DNA of 7,015 bases from Coleofasciculus sp. S288 (GCA_020216575.1 JAIUYC010000187.1:1-7015), one strand, 5' to 3'. Shown: positions 1-6,366, counted from the first letter of the stretch. The notes: a model not told the origin generated them from the sequence alone. Translations and numbers: made by a program.

Positions 1-97
1 ATATAGCACTTCTCGTAGTCATGAGGTACAACTTGAAAGCTGAAAGGTTATAAATCAAGGACTCTGGTGTACCTCATGAGAGTGGGAAACGCTATAT
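1..97. repeat. MITE-like inverted-repeat element with TA at its ends
   Basis: The 29-base ends at 1-29 and 69-97 are imperfect inverted repeats. The outer 7 bases (ATATAGC) and the inner 11 bases (TCATGAGGTAC) match exactly, and the stretch between them matches only partly. About 39 bases separate the arms. The ends read TATAGC and GCTATA, as expected for a small non-autonomous element that inserts at and duplicates TA, in the manner of the IS630/Tc1 group; that assignment is inference. No ORF for a transposase fits inside. The right end lies within the Nif11-like gene and supplies its last codons and stop. The left end coincides with the window edge, so the outer boundary cannot be checked here. 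A simple long hairpin is the alternative. Confidence 0.55.
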
Positions 98-188
98 CTT
101 CGGGAGTCTTGATCTGTTGAAGTCGCTCATTTAGGGAAGAGTTTTCTGAAACTTCAGCCAAAAATTCGATTGCTTTTTCTGTAGACAT
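48..188 (-). CDS. Nif11-like leader/peptide protein, C-terminally truncated (46 aa)
   Basis: The first 32 residues (MSTEKAIEFL..., then L19, L23 and KTPEDI at 27-32) follow the Nif11 domain pattern: an MS-start, a FL-x-x-V helix, then D/N-x-x-L-x-x-x-L and a T-P-E-D turn. Nif11 proteins usually run to 60-100 residues and continue with an Ala-Lys / Gly-Tyr-x-Phe half. Here that half is missing, and residues 33-46 (AFPTLMRYTRVLDL) and the stop come from the inverted-repeat element at 1-97. A good ribosome binding site, GAGGA at 201-197, lies 8 bases before the ATG. Nif11 domains occur as unknown small proteins in nitrogen fixers and as leader segments of ribosomally made modified peptides. No core peptide or modification enzyme is visible here. 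The truncated product may not be functional. Confidence 0.6.
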   Translation of the reverse strand: MSTEKAIEFLAEVSENSSLNERLQQIKTPEDIAFPTLMRYTRVLDL

Positions 189-487
189 GATGGTGTTCCT
201 CAAACAAACCAGTAGACATTAATTTGGTCTATTTTTGTCAGGAGTTCCTAGGAGGTATCTCCTTTTATTTACTAGAGTATTTGAGGATTCGATATTTGTA
301 ATTACAGAAAATCTCAGGACTTAAGTTGCACTTATCTCAGGAAAATACAGGTAGGACTTAGGCACTGAAACGAAATCTCGTTGTTCTGAGAGTTGTTAGA
401 GAAGCTGAAAGTCTGATTCTACCTTTGCTGAGCTGGCTGAGTGCGTAAGTTCTGACGGTTAACGGCCTTTTCCTCGGGATTGGTGTT
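189..487. other. Intergenic region, no gene seen
   Basis: About 300 bases lie between the start of the Nif11-like gene and the 3' end of the CHAT gene. No convincing coding frame was found on either strand. The first third must hold the promoter of the Nif11-like gene, but no clear -35/-10 pair was recognised. A short hairpin (AGGAG GTAT CTCCT) followed by TTTTATTT occurs near 250-270. It points along the plus strand, where there is no upstream gene for it to end. The second half is occupied by the repeat described at 314-455. Confidence 0.5.
314..455. repeat. Imperfect inverted repeat, MITE-like
   Basis: TCAGGACTTA at 314-323 is the reverse complement of TAAGTTCTGA at 446-455 with one mismatch. 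A second copy of the left motif, GTAGGACTTAGGCACT at 351-366, pairs with 440-455 at 12 of 16 positions. The segment therefore carries two direct copies facing one inverted copy across about 140 bp. Ends of the form AGGACTTA-GCAC recur between genes in many cyanobacteria; that is recollection, not tested here. No coding capacity was seen. It lies just downstream of the CHAT gene stop and may be transcribed as part of its 3' end. Confidence 0.4.
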
Positions 488-3139
488 TCAAAGCCAATTC
501 CCCACCAGAATGAAAGAAGCCCAGAAATACGGCTGCTGTCTGTACTTTGCGTCTTGTAAAATTGAAATTTGGGCGCGACGTAGGGCTTCTGCTTTTGTGA
601 GTTCGGTATTGGTTAATTCTTGGTAAAAGCGAACCATAAGCTGAGCAGTCGCCTCATCATTAACCGACCAAAGAGTTGCCAGTGTACTGCGTGCCCCTGC
701 TCGTACAGCCACACCAGCAATTCCTAGAGCCGCTCGCTTGTCGCCAATCGCCGTTTGGCAAGCACTGAGAACCAGTAATTCGATGGGTTTAGACCGACGC
801 AAGTCCGTGGTTTGGAGCAAGTCATTTAATTCATTAACGTTTATTTGGCTATCCCACGTTAGAATAAACGTCTTCTCAGCCTCCGAACTAAACTGACCGT
901 GCGTTGCCAGGTGGACAACAGGGAAGGGAGCGGCATTGATAGCCTGTCGCAAGTTGGCTTCGGTGAATTCCTGATTAATCAACGATTGACCCGGCACTTC
1001 AGACAGAATTTCATTCAGTTCCACTTCCACATTGGGGAGGGGAGAAAAACCTTGACGACCTTCAGAAAGCCCTGCTGATAAAATGTTGAGCTGCTCTCGG
1101 GCTAAAGTCTGAGACGCTAGCAATTCTAGTCCTGGGGTCAGAGCAATGCTATATTTTTCCACTAAGAATTGCTGCCCATCGTGGAGAGCGGCCATAGGAA
1201 TACTGCGCAAGATGCCATCTAGAACGAATACCAGGGTTTTGACTTCACTCTCAGCGATATCGGCTTCAGCAGGTCGGATTAACCAGTCATAGATTTGCTG
1301 AGAAAGCTCTAAATATGACCGACCAATACCTCGTGTTAGGAGTTGGCGCAACCGCGTCACGATGCTTTCTACTTGGTCTTGGGTAAGAGGGGTTGCATAA
1401 TGGCGCAGGGGTTGCTGGGGCAGGCTGAGAATGACTTCTAAGCGATCGGGTAGAATGATGGGATAAACGATCGCGGCTTTCTGGTCAATCGTATCGATTT
1501 CTACGGGCTTGGCAGTCAAACAAGCGGCTCGAAAGAAGTTATCGAGTTCAGCCAACTGTAGGGACTCAATTACCTTGCGGGCTTTCTCCAGCCGTTCCGG
1601 ACTGGTTTCCGTTGTGCCGTCAGACTTTAAAAGTAACGCTACAAACTCCCGGTAGACGGGTTCCACACCTTCCCGGAACGAAAATTGCACGTCGGAGTTG
1701 ATTGCCACGAGGTCACTGCGGAGAGATTGGAGCGTGCTGACGGCTTCAGAGTAAGCTGCGATCGCACCTTCTTCATCTCCTTTGGCTTTGAGCAGGCGTC
1801 CGAGTTGCCACTGCCAGCGATAGGCAATATCTGATGCATTAATTGCCTGAGCGATGACGAGGGCTTGTTCGGTTAGGTTCTGAGCATCCGACCACTTCTG
1901 GTTTTTTTCGTACAATCCACCGAGACTGCCCAAGGCATAGGATTGCGATCGCGAGTCTCCCAAACTCTTAGCTTGCTGAATTGCTGTAGCTAAAATTTGA
2001 GCCACCTGTTGAGTATTGGAGAATGGGGAGCTCTCCTTCTCCAGTTTTATCAGACTCTGAGCCATGTTAATCCGAGCATACACACCAATGGGACTCAAGG
2101 GTAAGTCGCTCAACTGCTCTTGAATTTGCAACAATAACGGCTGAGCGAGAGAAGCTTGATCTCCTTTTATATCTCCATCAGCAATGAGGCTTAACTGATT
2201 GACTTGAGCTTGAATCTGGGTTGTAGGAGAGGTGCCTGCGGTTGCCGCCTGTTTATAATAATCGAGTGCCGCTTCTGGGTCTTGCTTAACACGCGCAGTG
2301 TTCCCTAAACTCAACAAGGCAGCTCCGATATCTGGCGGCGAGGATAATTGCTTGGCAATCTCCAAGCTTTGCTGCAAGACATTTTGAGACTCATTCAGGT
2401 CGCCCACTAACCGCAGGGCGTTCCCTAGGTTGCGTAGCCCAGCCACTTTCAGCAGAGAGTCGGGCTGTTCCTGTAGCATTGCCTTAACATCAATTAGGGT
2501 ATCCCGCGCCCGGCGGTAAAGCCCTAGCACTCGCATCACTTGTGCTTGGTTAATCAAACTCCGGATGACCCCTTCTTCATCGTCAACTTGCTTGTAGGCA
2601 GCTTCAGCTTGTTGTAAGGTGGCTAGGGCTTGCTCTCCTTGTCCCTGAACCATTTGCAAGCTTCCTTGGGTATTCAAGGCTTGAGCTAGGATGCGTTGGC
2701 GATTGGGGGTATCTGGCTCTAATTGCAGGAGTTCCAGCGTTGTAGTAATGGCGGCGGTTGCTTCAGGAAGCTGCCCCAAGCGCTGATTGGCAAGAGCGAG
2801 ATTGCTCAAAACCATCGCCTGATTGAGGAGATCGCCTTGAGACTGATAGGCTTGGGCTGCCTGTTGCCAAACCTGGGCTGCATCGGCATACCGTCCTGCT
2901 TCGTAGTAGTCTCGACCCTGTTGCATTAACTGGGGAGCCGTCGGAGTGCTTTGCGCGATCGGAACTTCCCTGGAAAGATAGGCAAAAACGGGTGAGCTGA
3001 TAATACATAGAAGTGCCGTCAAACAGGCAAGAAGAAGAGGGATAAGCCAACCCAAACGAGCAAACCCCCTGCTTACCAAGCGGAGAGGGGTTTGTTGGGG
3101 TTGATGATTGTGAAAACAAAAATACCGTTTTTTAGCCAT
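488..3139 (-). CDS. TPR-repeat CHAT-domain protein, putative exported or anchored caspase-like peptidase (883 aa)
   Basis: Residues 31-53 are a hydrophobic segment ending in SPVFA after a basic N-terminus. This fits a Sec signal peptide or membrane anchor and suggests action outside the cytoplasm. Residues about 69-471 are helical repeats of TPR type, with recurrent A/L/G-Y-A spacing and motifs such as LRNLGNALRLVGDLNES. Residues about 526-883 form a CHAT domain. The His (VHLATHG, H747) and Cys (LSACQT, C794) of the caspase-like dyad are both present, and the C-terminus has the typical PYFWASFILVGNW. CHAT means caspase HetF associated with TPRs; known members cut partner proteins, but the substrate cannot be read from sequence. 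The ATG at 3139 is chosen because a TTG at 3196, which would give 902 aa, directly abuts the predicted -10 box. No partner gene is adjacent. Confidence 0.9.
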   Translation of the reverse strand: MAKKRYFCFHNHQPQQTPLRLVSRGFARLGWLIPLLLACLTALLCIISSPVFAYLSREVPIAQSTPTAPQLMQQGRDYYEAGRYADAAQVWQQAAQAYQSQGDLLNQAMVLSNLALANQRLGQLPEATAAITTTLELLQLEPDTPNRQRILAQALNTQGSLQMVQGQGEQALATLQQAEAAYKQVDDEEGVIRSLINQAQVMRVLGLYRRARDTLIDVKAMLQEQPDSLLKVAGLRNLGNALRLVGDLNESQNVLQQSLEIAKQLSSPPDIGAALLSLGNTARVKQDPEAALDYYKQAATAGTSPTTQIQAQVNQLSLIADGDIKGDQASLAQPLLLQIQEQLSDLPLSPIGVYARINMAQSLIKLEKESSPFSNTQQVAQILATAIQQAKSLGDSRSQSYALGSLGGLYEKNQKWSDAQNLTEQALVIAQAINASDIAYRWQWQLGRLLKAKGDEEGAIAAYSEAVSTLQSLRSDLVAINSDVQFSFREGVEPVYREFVALLLKSDGTTETSPERLEKARKVIESLQLAELDNFFRAACLTAKPVEIDTIDQKAAIVYPIILPDRLEVILSLPQQPLRHYATPLTQDQVESIVTRLRQLLTRGIGRSYLELSQQIYDWLIRPAEADIAESEVKTLVFVLDGILRSIPMAALHDGQQFLVEKYSIALTPGLELLASQTLAREQLNILSAGLSEGRQGFSPLPNVEVELNEILSEVPGQSLINQEFTEANLRQAINAAPFPVVHLATHGQFSSEAEKTFILTWDSQINVNELNDLLQTTDLRRSKPIELLVLSACQTAIGDKRAALGIAGVAVRAGARSTLATLWSVNDEATAQLMVRFYQELTNTELTKAEALRRAQISILQDAKYRQQPYFWASFILVGNWL

Positions 3140-3196
3140 ATTCTTTTCAGGGAAGCCTGGTAGTGAAGGCTTGAACAATTTGCTCTCAGAAGGCAA

Positions 3197-3226
3197 ATTT
3201 TATCTAGGTATAGTGGGAAGAGTCAA
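3197..3226 (-). promoter_or_regulatory. Predicted housekeeping-type promoter of the CHAT gene
   Basis: On the minus strand, TTGACT (3226-3221) and TAAAAT (3202-3197) are separated by 18 bases, close to the sigma-70 type consensus. Transcription would start near 3190, giving a leader of about 50 bases before the ATG at 3139. A TTG start at 3196 would lie right next to the -10 box and so would be upstream of the transcript. Confidence 0.55.
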
Positions 3227-3344
3227 CGGCAATTAGTGCGCGTTTTCCCTGATTATCCAACACCATGGAGCAAACGACGACTTCCAGGTTATCTGCCTGC
3301 TCTGACCCCTGAGTACTTACACTTACCTCTGAACGATCGCCAAT

Positions 3345-3530
3345 CGCTATTCGTATTATCAAGAATCCTGTACCCATTGCCATCAACCCACCTATGGCAC
3401 TTGGCTCTGGTACTGAGCGTGAATTGTCTCCCTGTTATTGGGTCAAGAAAATATTTAGGTTATGATTCAGTCCCAAGAGTTCGAGAACCTGATTGCGAAG
3501 AACGCTACCGAAAGTTGAGTCTGTGGCTTT
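3345..3530 (-). pseudogene. Relic of a PEP-CTERM-type C-terminus
   Basis: One minus-strand frame contains SVPEPSAIGGLMAMGTGF followed by LIIRI, with VPEP at 3413-3402. This is the layout of a PEP-CTERM sorting signal: V-P-E-P, a short hydrophobic helix, then normally a basic cluster. Here the expected basic tail reads IIRI (codons ATA ATA CGA ATA). AAA codons at the three ATA positions would give KKRK, so decay by A-to-T changes is possible. The frame has stops at 3437-3435 and 3533-3531 and runs on past the usual end, so it is not an intact gene. PEP-CTERM proteins are exported and processed by an exosortase; none is encoded here. The match is short and could be chance. The weak 104-codon plus-strand ORF over the same bases has no supporting ribosome binding site. 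Confidence 0.35.
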
Positions 3531-3658
3531 TTATACAATCAGTTCACTAATAAGAGAGCTTGGTTAGAAGCACTCAAGCGAAACATCAACAGACAAATTT
3601 AACAGTTTTATCCCTATGATTAAGAGCTTATCAGTTTTCCGATTTCTATGCGGGTTGA

Positions 3659-3778
3659 AGGGCTATTTCGTTCTCCCCTAACAGCCATTTTTGTCGGGGC
3701 GGCTTGAGGGACTATTTAGGTTTTTATACCCAAGATTCTAATGCAAAACTCGCCCTAACGCCAGAATGAAATAGCCCT
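3659..3778. repeat. 120-bp MITE-like inverted repeat
   Basis: AGGGCTATTTCGTTCT at 3659-3674 and AGAATGAAATAGCCCT at 3763-3778 are inverted repeats matching at 15 of 16 positions. A related direct copy, TTGAGGGACTATTTAG at 3704-3719, resembles TTGAAGGGCTATTTCG at 3655-3670. The interior encodes nothing recognisable. No clear target duplication was found beside the ends. It lies 54 bases downstream of the egtD stop and, if transcribed, could fold at the 3' end of that message. There is no T-run that would make it a standard terminator. Confidence 0.5.
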
Positions 3779-3831
3779 ATGCTACCTTTTTACCTGTCCC
3801 TCTTTCCTTTAACTTTAACAGTTTGAGAAGG

Positions 3832-4893
3832 TCAACAATGCTGACAAAGTATCAAACCGAACCACTGCTTAGGGTCAGTCCATACTTGTCGTGGCTTTAG
3901 ACCCTTTGCTTGAAGTTCCTGTTGTATGACATCCAAATCGAACTTCCGAGAAATTTCCGTCATAATCGTTTCGCCAACCTCAAAATCAACAGTAATATCA
4001 AGCGCTTCTAACCGGACAGAATGAGATTTCAAACAGCGTAAATGCATCTCAATCTGATTAACTTGGTCATTGTAAAACGCGCAGTGTTCAAACAATTGAG
4101 TATCAAACTTCCCCTGAAAACGCCAATTTAGATGCTCCAGCATATTCAGATTAAATTCTGCTGTCACGCCTTGGCTATCATTGTAGGCAGCTTCTAAAAC
4201 CTGTTTCGGCTTTTGTAAGTCAACTCCCAATAAGAAATATTCACCACCCTCTAAAGCCGCTGTGATTTGCGAGAAAAATACATCGCACTCTTGAAAATTG
4301 AGATTCCCTAGCGTGCTGCCTAAGAAAAAAATCATCCGACTGGGTAGCTGAGTTGGTGTTAGGTGTTGCAGAGCTAACTCGTAGGTGCTGACTAAACCCT
4401 GAACCTCCAGGGAGGGATACTCCCGTAGCAACTGCTTCGCACTACTTTCCAGAATTCCAGCACTGACATCAATCGGTATGTAGCGTAGCGGATAACCTAA
4501 AGCATGGTAAGCATCGAGTAAAAGGCGAGTTTTGGTTGAGCTGCCGCTCCCCAGTTCCACCAGTTCGCAAGCCCTCGTACTCTGAGCGATTTCGCCTGCA
4601 TATTGGCGCAAAATCCAAGCTTCTGTTCGCGTTGGATAATATTCTGGTAACTCACAGATTTTTTCAAATAGCTGAGAACCACGGTCATCATAGAAATATT
4701 TAGGGGGTAAGGTTTTAGGGATATGAGTTAATCCTTGAATTACATCCCTACCAATAGATGAATTTGCATCTGAGGGGGCTAGGAGATGAAGCAATTGTTT
4801 AATTTGTAAGCGTTCCTCTTCGAGGGAGGAATGCTGAAGCGTCACTGAACTCTCAGTTAAATTTCTCACGTCAATTATTTTCTCCGATCGCAT
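3832..4893 (-). CDS. egtD: L-histidine N-alpha-methyltransferase, EgtD type (353 aa)
   Basis: EgtD uses three S-adenosylmethionine molecules to trimethylate histidine to hercynine, the first committed step of ergothioneine synthesis, in the cytoplasm. Family motifs in order: YFYDDRG (66-72), EYYPTRTE (84-91), the SAM-binding ELGSGSSTKT (113-122), LGSTLGN (191-197), YNDSQGVTAEFN (237-248) and TEISRKF (312-318). By comparison with the mycobacterial enzyme, recalled from memory, N197, Y237, E313 and S315 should contact histidine; all are present. Length is slightly above the roughly 320 aa of the mycobacterial protein because of extra N-terminal residues. The ATG at 4893 is preferred because AAGG lies 5 bases upstream. 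A TTG at 4941 would add 16 residues and has only a weak ribosome binding site. It follows egtB on the same strand with a 129-base gap, so co-transcription is plausible. Confidence 0.93.
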   Translation of the reverse strand: MRSEKIIDVRNLTESSVTLQHSSLEEERLQIKQLLHLLAPSDANSSIGRDVIQGLTHIPKTLPPKYFYDDRGSQLFEKICELPEYYPTRTEAWILRQYAGEIAQSTRACELVELGSGSSTKTRLLLDAYHALGYPLRYIPIDVSAGILESSAKQLLREYPSLEVQGLVSTYELALQHLTPTQLPSRMIFFLGSTLGNLNFQECDVFFSQITAALEGGEYFLLGVDLQKPKQVLEAAYNDSQGVTAEFNLNMLEHLNWRFQGKFDTQLFEHCAFYNDQVNQIEMHLRCLKSHSVRLEALDITVDFEVGETIMTEISRKFDLDVIQQELQAKGLKPRQVWTDPKQWFGLILCQHC

Positions 4894-4902
4894 TACAACC
4901 TT
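4894..4902 (-). promoter_or_regulatory. Ribosome binding site supporting the egtD ATG
   Basis: On the minus strand AAGG lies 5 bases before the ATG at 4893, within GGCAAGGTTGTA. The upstream alternative, TTG at 4941, is preceded by ACGGAT, a poorer match to the 16S tail. This favours the 353-aa form. Confidence 0.45.
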
Positions 4903-4981
4903 GCCTAAAACATCTGGTTTACCAGGGTGTTTTAGGCTCAAATCCGTGATTTGTTTCTAGCCGCCCAAACACAGTGACGGC

Positions 4982-5038
4982 GTAACGACAAGATTAATGA
5001 TGATTACAGAAGATTCATGGTGTCACGACAGATTAGTG
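4982..5038. repeat. Short direct repeat pair between egtB and egtD
   Basis: GTAACGACAAGATTAATG (4982-4999) and GTCACGACAGATTAGTG (5022-5038) are imperfect direct copies. The second overlaps the egtB stop codon at 5025-5023. A shorter relative, GTCACGGATTAGT, appears at 6340-6352 upstream of egtB. They could be a dispersed genomic repeat or a binding motif; the sequence does not decide. Confidence 0.3.
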
Positions 5039-6297
5039 TCACTAGAACACCGAAAACCCGCTAAAACCTGGCGAATACCGGGATAATACCAGTTACGAAA
5101 ACTGGAACGCATCGCCCAAGGGCGGGTTGCCCAACTACCGCCTTTAAGCACTCGATGCTGCTCGTCGAAATAGGTTTGGGAATAGCCCCGGTATGGATAA
5201 GCGACAAAACCCTTGTAGCGATTGAACCAACTCGATGTCCACTCCCAAACATTGCCTAGCATGTCGTAGCAGCCATAGGCACTCTGCCCTGCTAGATAGG
5301 CATTTACTGGTGTTGTTTGCCCAATGGCATTGTCGTGATTGCAGCGATTCAGTTGGGGTTCGGTGTCTCCCCAGGGATAAGTCTGGCGTTGTCCCGTTAC
5401 AGCATTCCAACTGGCAGCTTTTTCCCATTCCGCCTCTGTCGGCAATCGCTTCCCGACAAATCGCGCATAGGCTTCGGCTTCGTACCAGCTAACACCGCAA
5501 ACAGGATGGTTGTCCCAGGTTGGAGCATCTGACCAATAGAGGGGTTGAGCCACGGGATTCTCTTGAAGCCATGTCCACCCATCCTCTGACCACCAGCGAT
5601 TGTTCTGATAGCCACCCGCTTCCACGAATGTGCGATACTGTCCGCAGGTAACAGGGTAGCGATCAATCCAGTAGGTGTGGAGATAGATACGGTGAACTGG
5701 ACGCTCGTTATCTAAGGCTTCAATTGAGTCGTTCCCCATCTCAAACTCACCCCCTGGGATTTCAAGCATCTCCCCCAGAGGTTGGAAGTCGGTTTTATGC
5801 TGTTCGGCATGACCTCTGAGCCACATTTCCTGATGCCGTTCTAGGAAGTGCCAGCGTTGTAATTGCAAAACAAAGGCAATGGTTTCGCCGTGCTGGCTCT
5901 CATGCTGAATCAAAAAGCGCCACAGACGTTTTTGTTTATCTAGAGGTGCAGCTTCCAGGTAGGTGAAAACGCGAGTTCTGACGGCATCCAGATACTCATA
6001 AATTTCCATAAGGGGGGGTAAGTTCTGGCGTTCGGACTTTGGTAAGCCGTCAGCTGCAAATAGCTTGTGATAGTGCGGAAACATTGGGGGTAAACCAGCA
6101 CAGCGCTCTAGTATCCAGTAGGCTTCTGTAAAGGCAATGTGTCCTAAATGCCAACCGACGGGACTGAATTCTGGATGAGCCTGTTTGCACAAGGTCGTAT
6201 CGTCAATTCCATCAAATAGAGCCAGAGTCCCGCTACGACAGCGCTGCATCGTCTCACGAATTGCCTCTTTATACAAGTTGATTGATGTGTAGTTCAA
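5023..6297 (-). CDS. egtB: Ergothioneine-type iron(II) sulfoxide synthase, EgtB family (424 aa)
   Basis: EgtB enzymes use Fe(II) and oxygen to join a cysteine-type thiol to C2 of the hercynine imidazole, giving a sulfoxide. Residues about 10-150 form the DinB-like iron-binding half: WHLGH (49-53) and QHESQH (131-136), with H53, H132 and H136 as the likely three-His site. Residues about 175-420 form the formylglycine-generating-enzyme (SUMF) half: PGGEFEMG (181-188), NERPVH, YPVT, GVSWYEAEAYARF, KRLPTEAEWEKA, YPWGD, LGNVWEWTSSWF, LKGGSW and AGFRC. The length is normal. The start is TTG at 6297, supported by a perfect AGGAGG 5 bases upstream; the next ATG is at residue 17. Related enzymes include OvoA (ovothiol) and SenA (selenoneine). 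The neighbouring egtD and egtC favour ergothioneine, and no senB/senC or fused OvoA methyltransferase is seen. Confidence 0.93.
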   Translation of the reverse strand: MNYTSINLYKEAIRETMQRCRSGTLALFDGIDDTTLCKQAHPEFSPVGWHLGHIAFTEAYWILERCAGLPPMFPHYHKLFAADGLPKSERQNLPPLMEIYEYLDAVRTRVFTYLEAAPLDKQKRLWRFLIQHESQHGETIAFVLQLQRWHFLERHQEMWLRGHAEQHKTDFQPLGEMLEIPGGEFEMGNDSIEALDNERPVHRIYLHTYWIDRYPVTCGQYRTFVEAGGYQNNRWWSEDGWTWLQENPVAQPLYWSDAPTWDNHPVCGVSWYEAEAYARFVGKRLPTEAEWEKAASWNAVTGQRQTYPWGDTEPQLNRCNHDNAIGQTTPVNAYLAGQSAYGCYDMLGNVWEWTSSWFNRYKGFVAYPYRGYSQTYFDEQHRVLKGGSWATRPWAMRSSFRNWYYPGIRQVLAGFRCSSDTNLS

Positions 6298-6302
6298 GAC
6301 GC

Positions 6303-6308
6303 CCTCCT
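6303..6308 (-). promoter_or_regulatory. Perfect ribosome binding site deciding the egtB TTG start
   Basis: AGGAGG on the minus strand lies 5 bases before the TTG at 6297-6295. No ATG or GTG with comparable spacing exists nearby, and starting at the in-frame ATG of residue 17 would cut into the first helix of the DinB-like domain. Confidence 0.8.
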
Positions 6309-6338
6309 GTGATATTGCTCACAAATGCAATTTACTTC

Positions 6339-6366
6339 GGTCACGGATTAGTAACTAATGGGTCAC
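6339..6366. promoter_or_regulatory. Palindrome flanked by direct repeats, possible operator
   Basis: ATTAGTAACTAAT (6347-6359) is a perfect 13-base palindrome around a central base. GGTCAC occurs on each side (6339-6344 and 6361-6366). It lies in the divergent region between egtB and the small plus-strand gene, 41-69 bases upstream of the egtB start codon. This is a plausible place for a regulator to bind, but no protein can be named. No convincing -35/-10 pair was found for either gene. Confidence 0.3.

Larger units (their letters stand above)
3227..3831. other. 605-bp region without an intact gene
   Basis: This gap lies between the CHAT promoter and the 3' end of egtD. It contains the PEP-CTERM-like relic and a 120-bp inverted repeat. 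A plus-strand frame from GTG 3236 to 3550 and a minus-strand frame from 3386 to 3204 are open, but neither has a ribosome binding site or a recognisable family. Stops break all longer readings, so the region looks like decayed sequence plus repeats. Confidence 0.55.

Noticed and set aside
250..272. AGGAG-GTAT-CTCCT hairpin followed by TTTTATTT as a terminator
   Set aside because: The stem is only 5 bp, and no plus-strand gene lies upstream for it to terminate.
488..510. Stem of about 8 bp spanning the CHAT stop codon as a terminator
   Set aside because: The stem has a bulge and is followed by GAGGAAAAGG with no T-run, so it does not fit an intrinsic terminator.
3000..3070. Lipobox (LLAC) in the CHAT protein N-terminus
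   Set aside because: The hydrophobic segment continues well past this Cys, and a better signal-peptidase-I-like site (VFA) follows, so a lipoprotein is less likely.
2723..3119. Open frames overlapping the N-terminal TPR part of the CHAT gene
   Set aside because: The TPR pattern and signal segment are continuous in the main frame; the overlapping frames have no ribosome binding site or family signature.
3236..3550. 104-codon plus-strand ORF (GTG start)
   Set aside because: No ribosome binding site, no recognisable family, and composition unlike a soluble protein; a better explanation is the decayed minus-strand PEP-CTERM relic over the same bases.
3462..3602. Plus-strand frame MIQSQEFENLIAKNATES, stop, then a further open stretch ending NKRAWLEALKRNINRQI
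   Set aside because: It looks somewhat protein-like on both sides of one TGA, but it has no clear family and a weak start signal, so it was not called a broken gene.
5235..5666. Several open frames inside egtB on both strands
   Set aside because: They are shadows of a gene whose family motifs run without a break through the whole interval.
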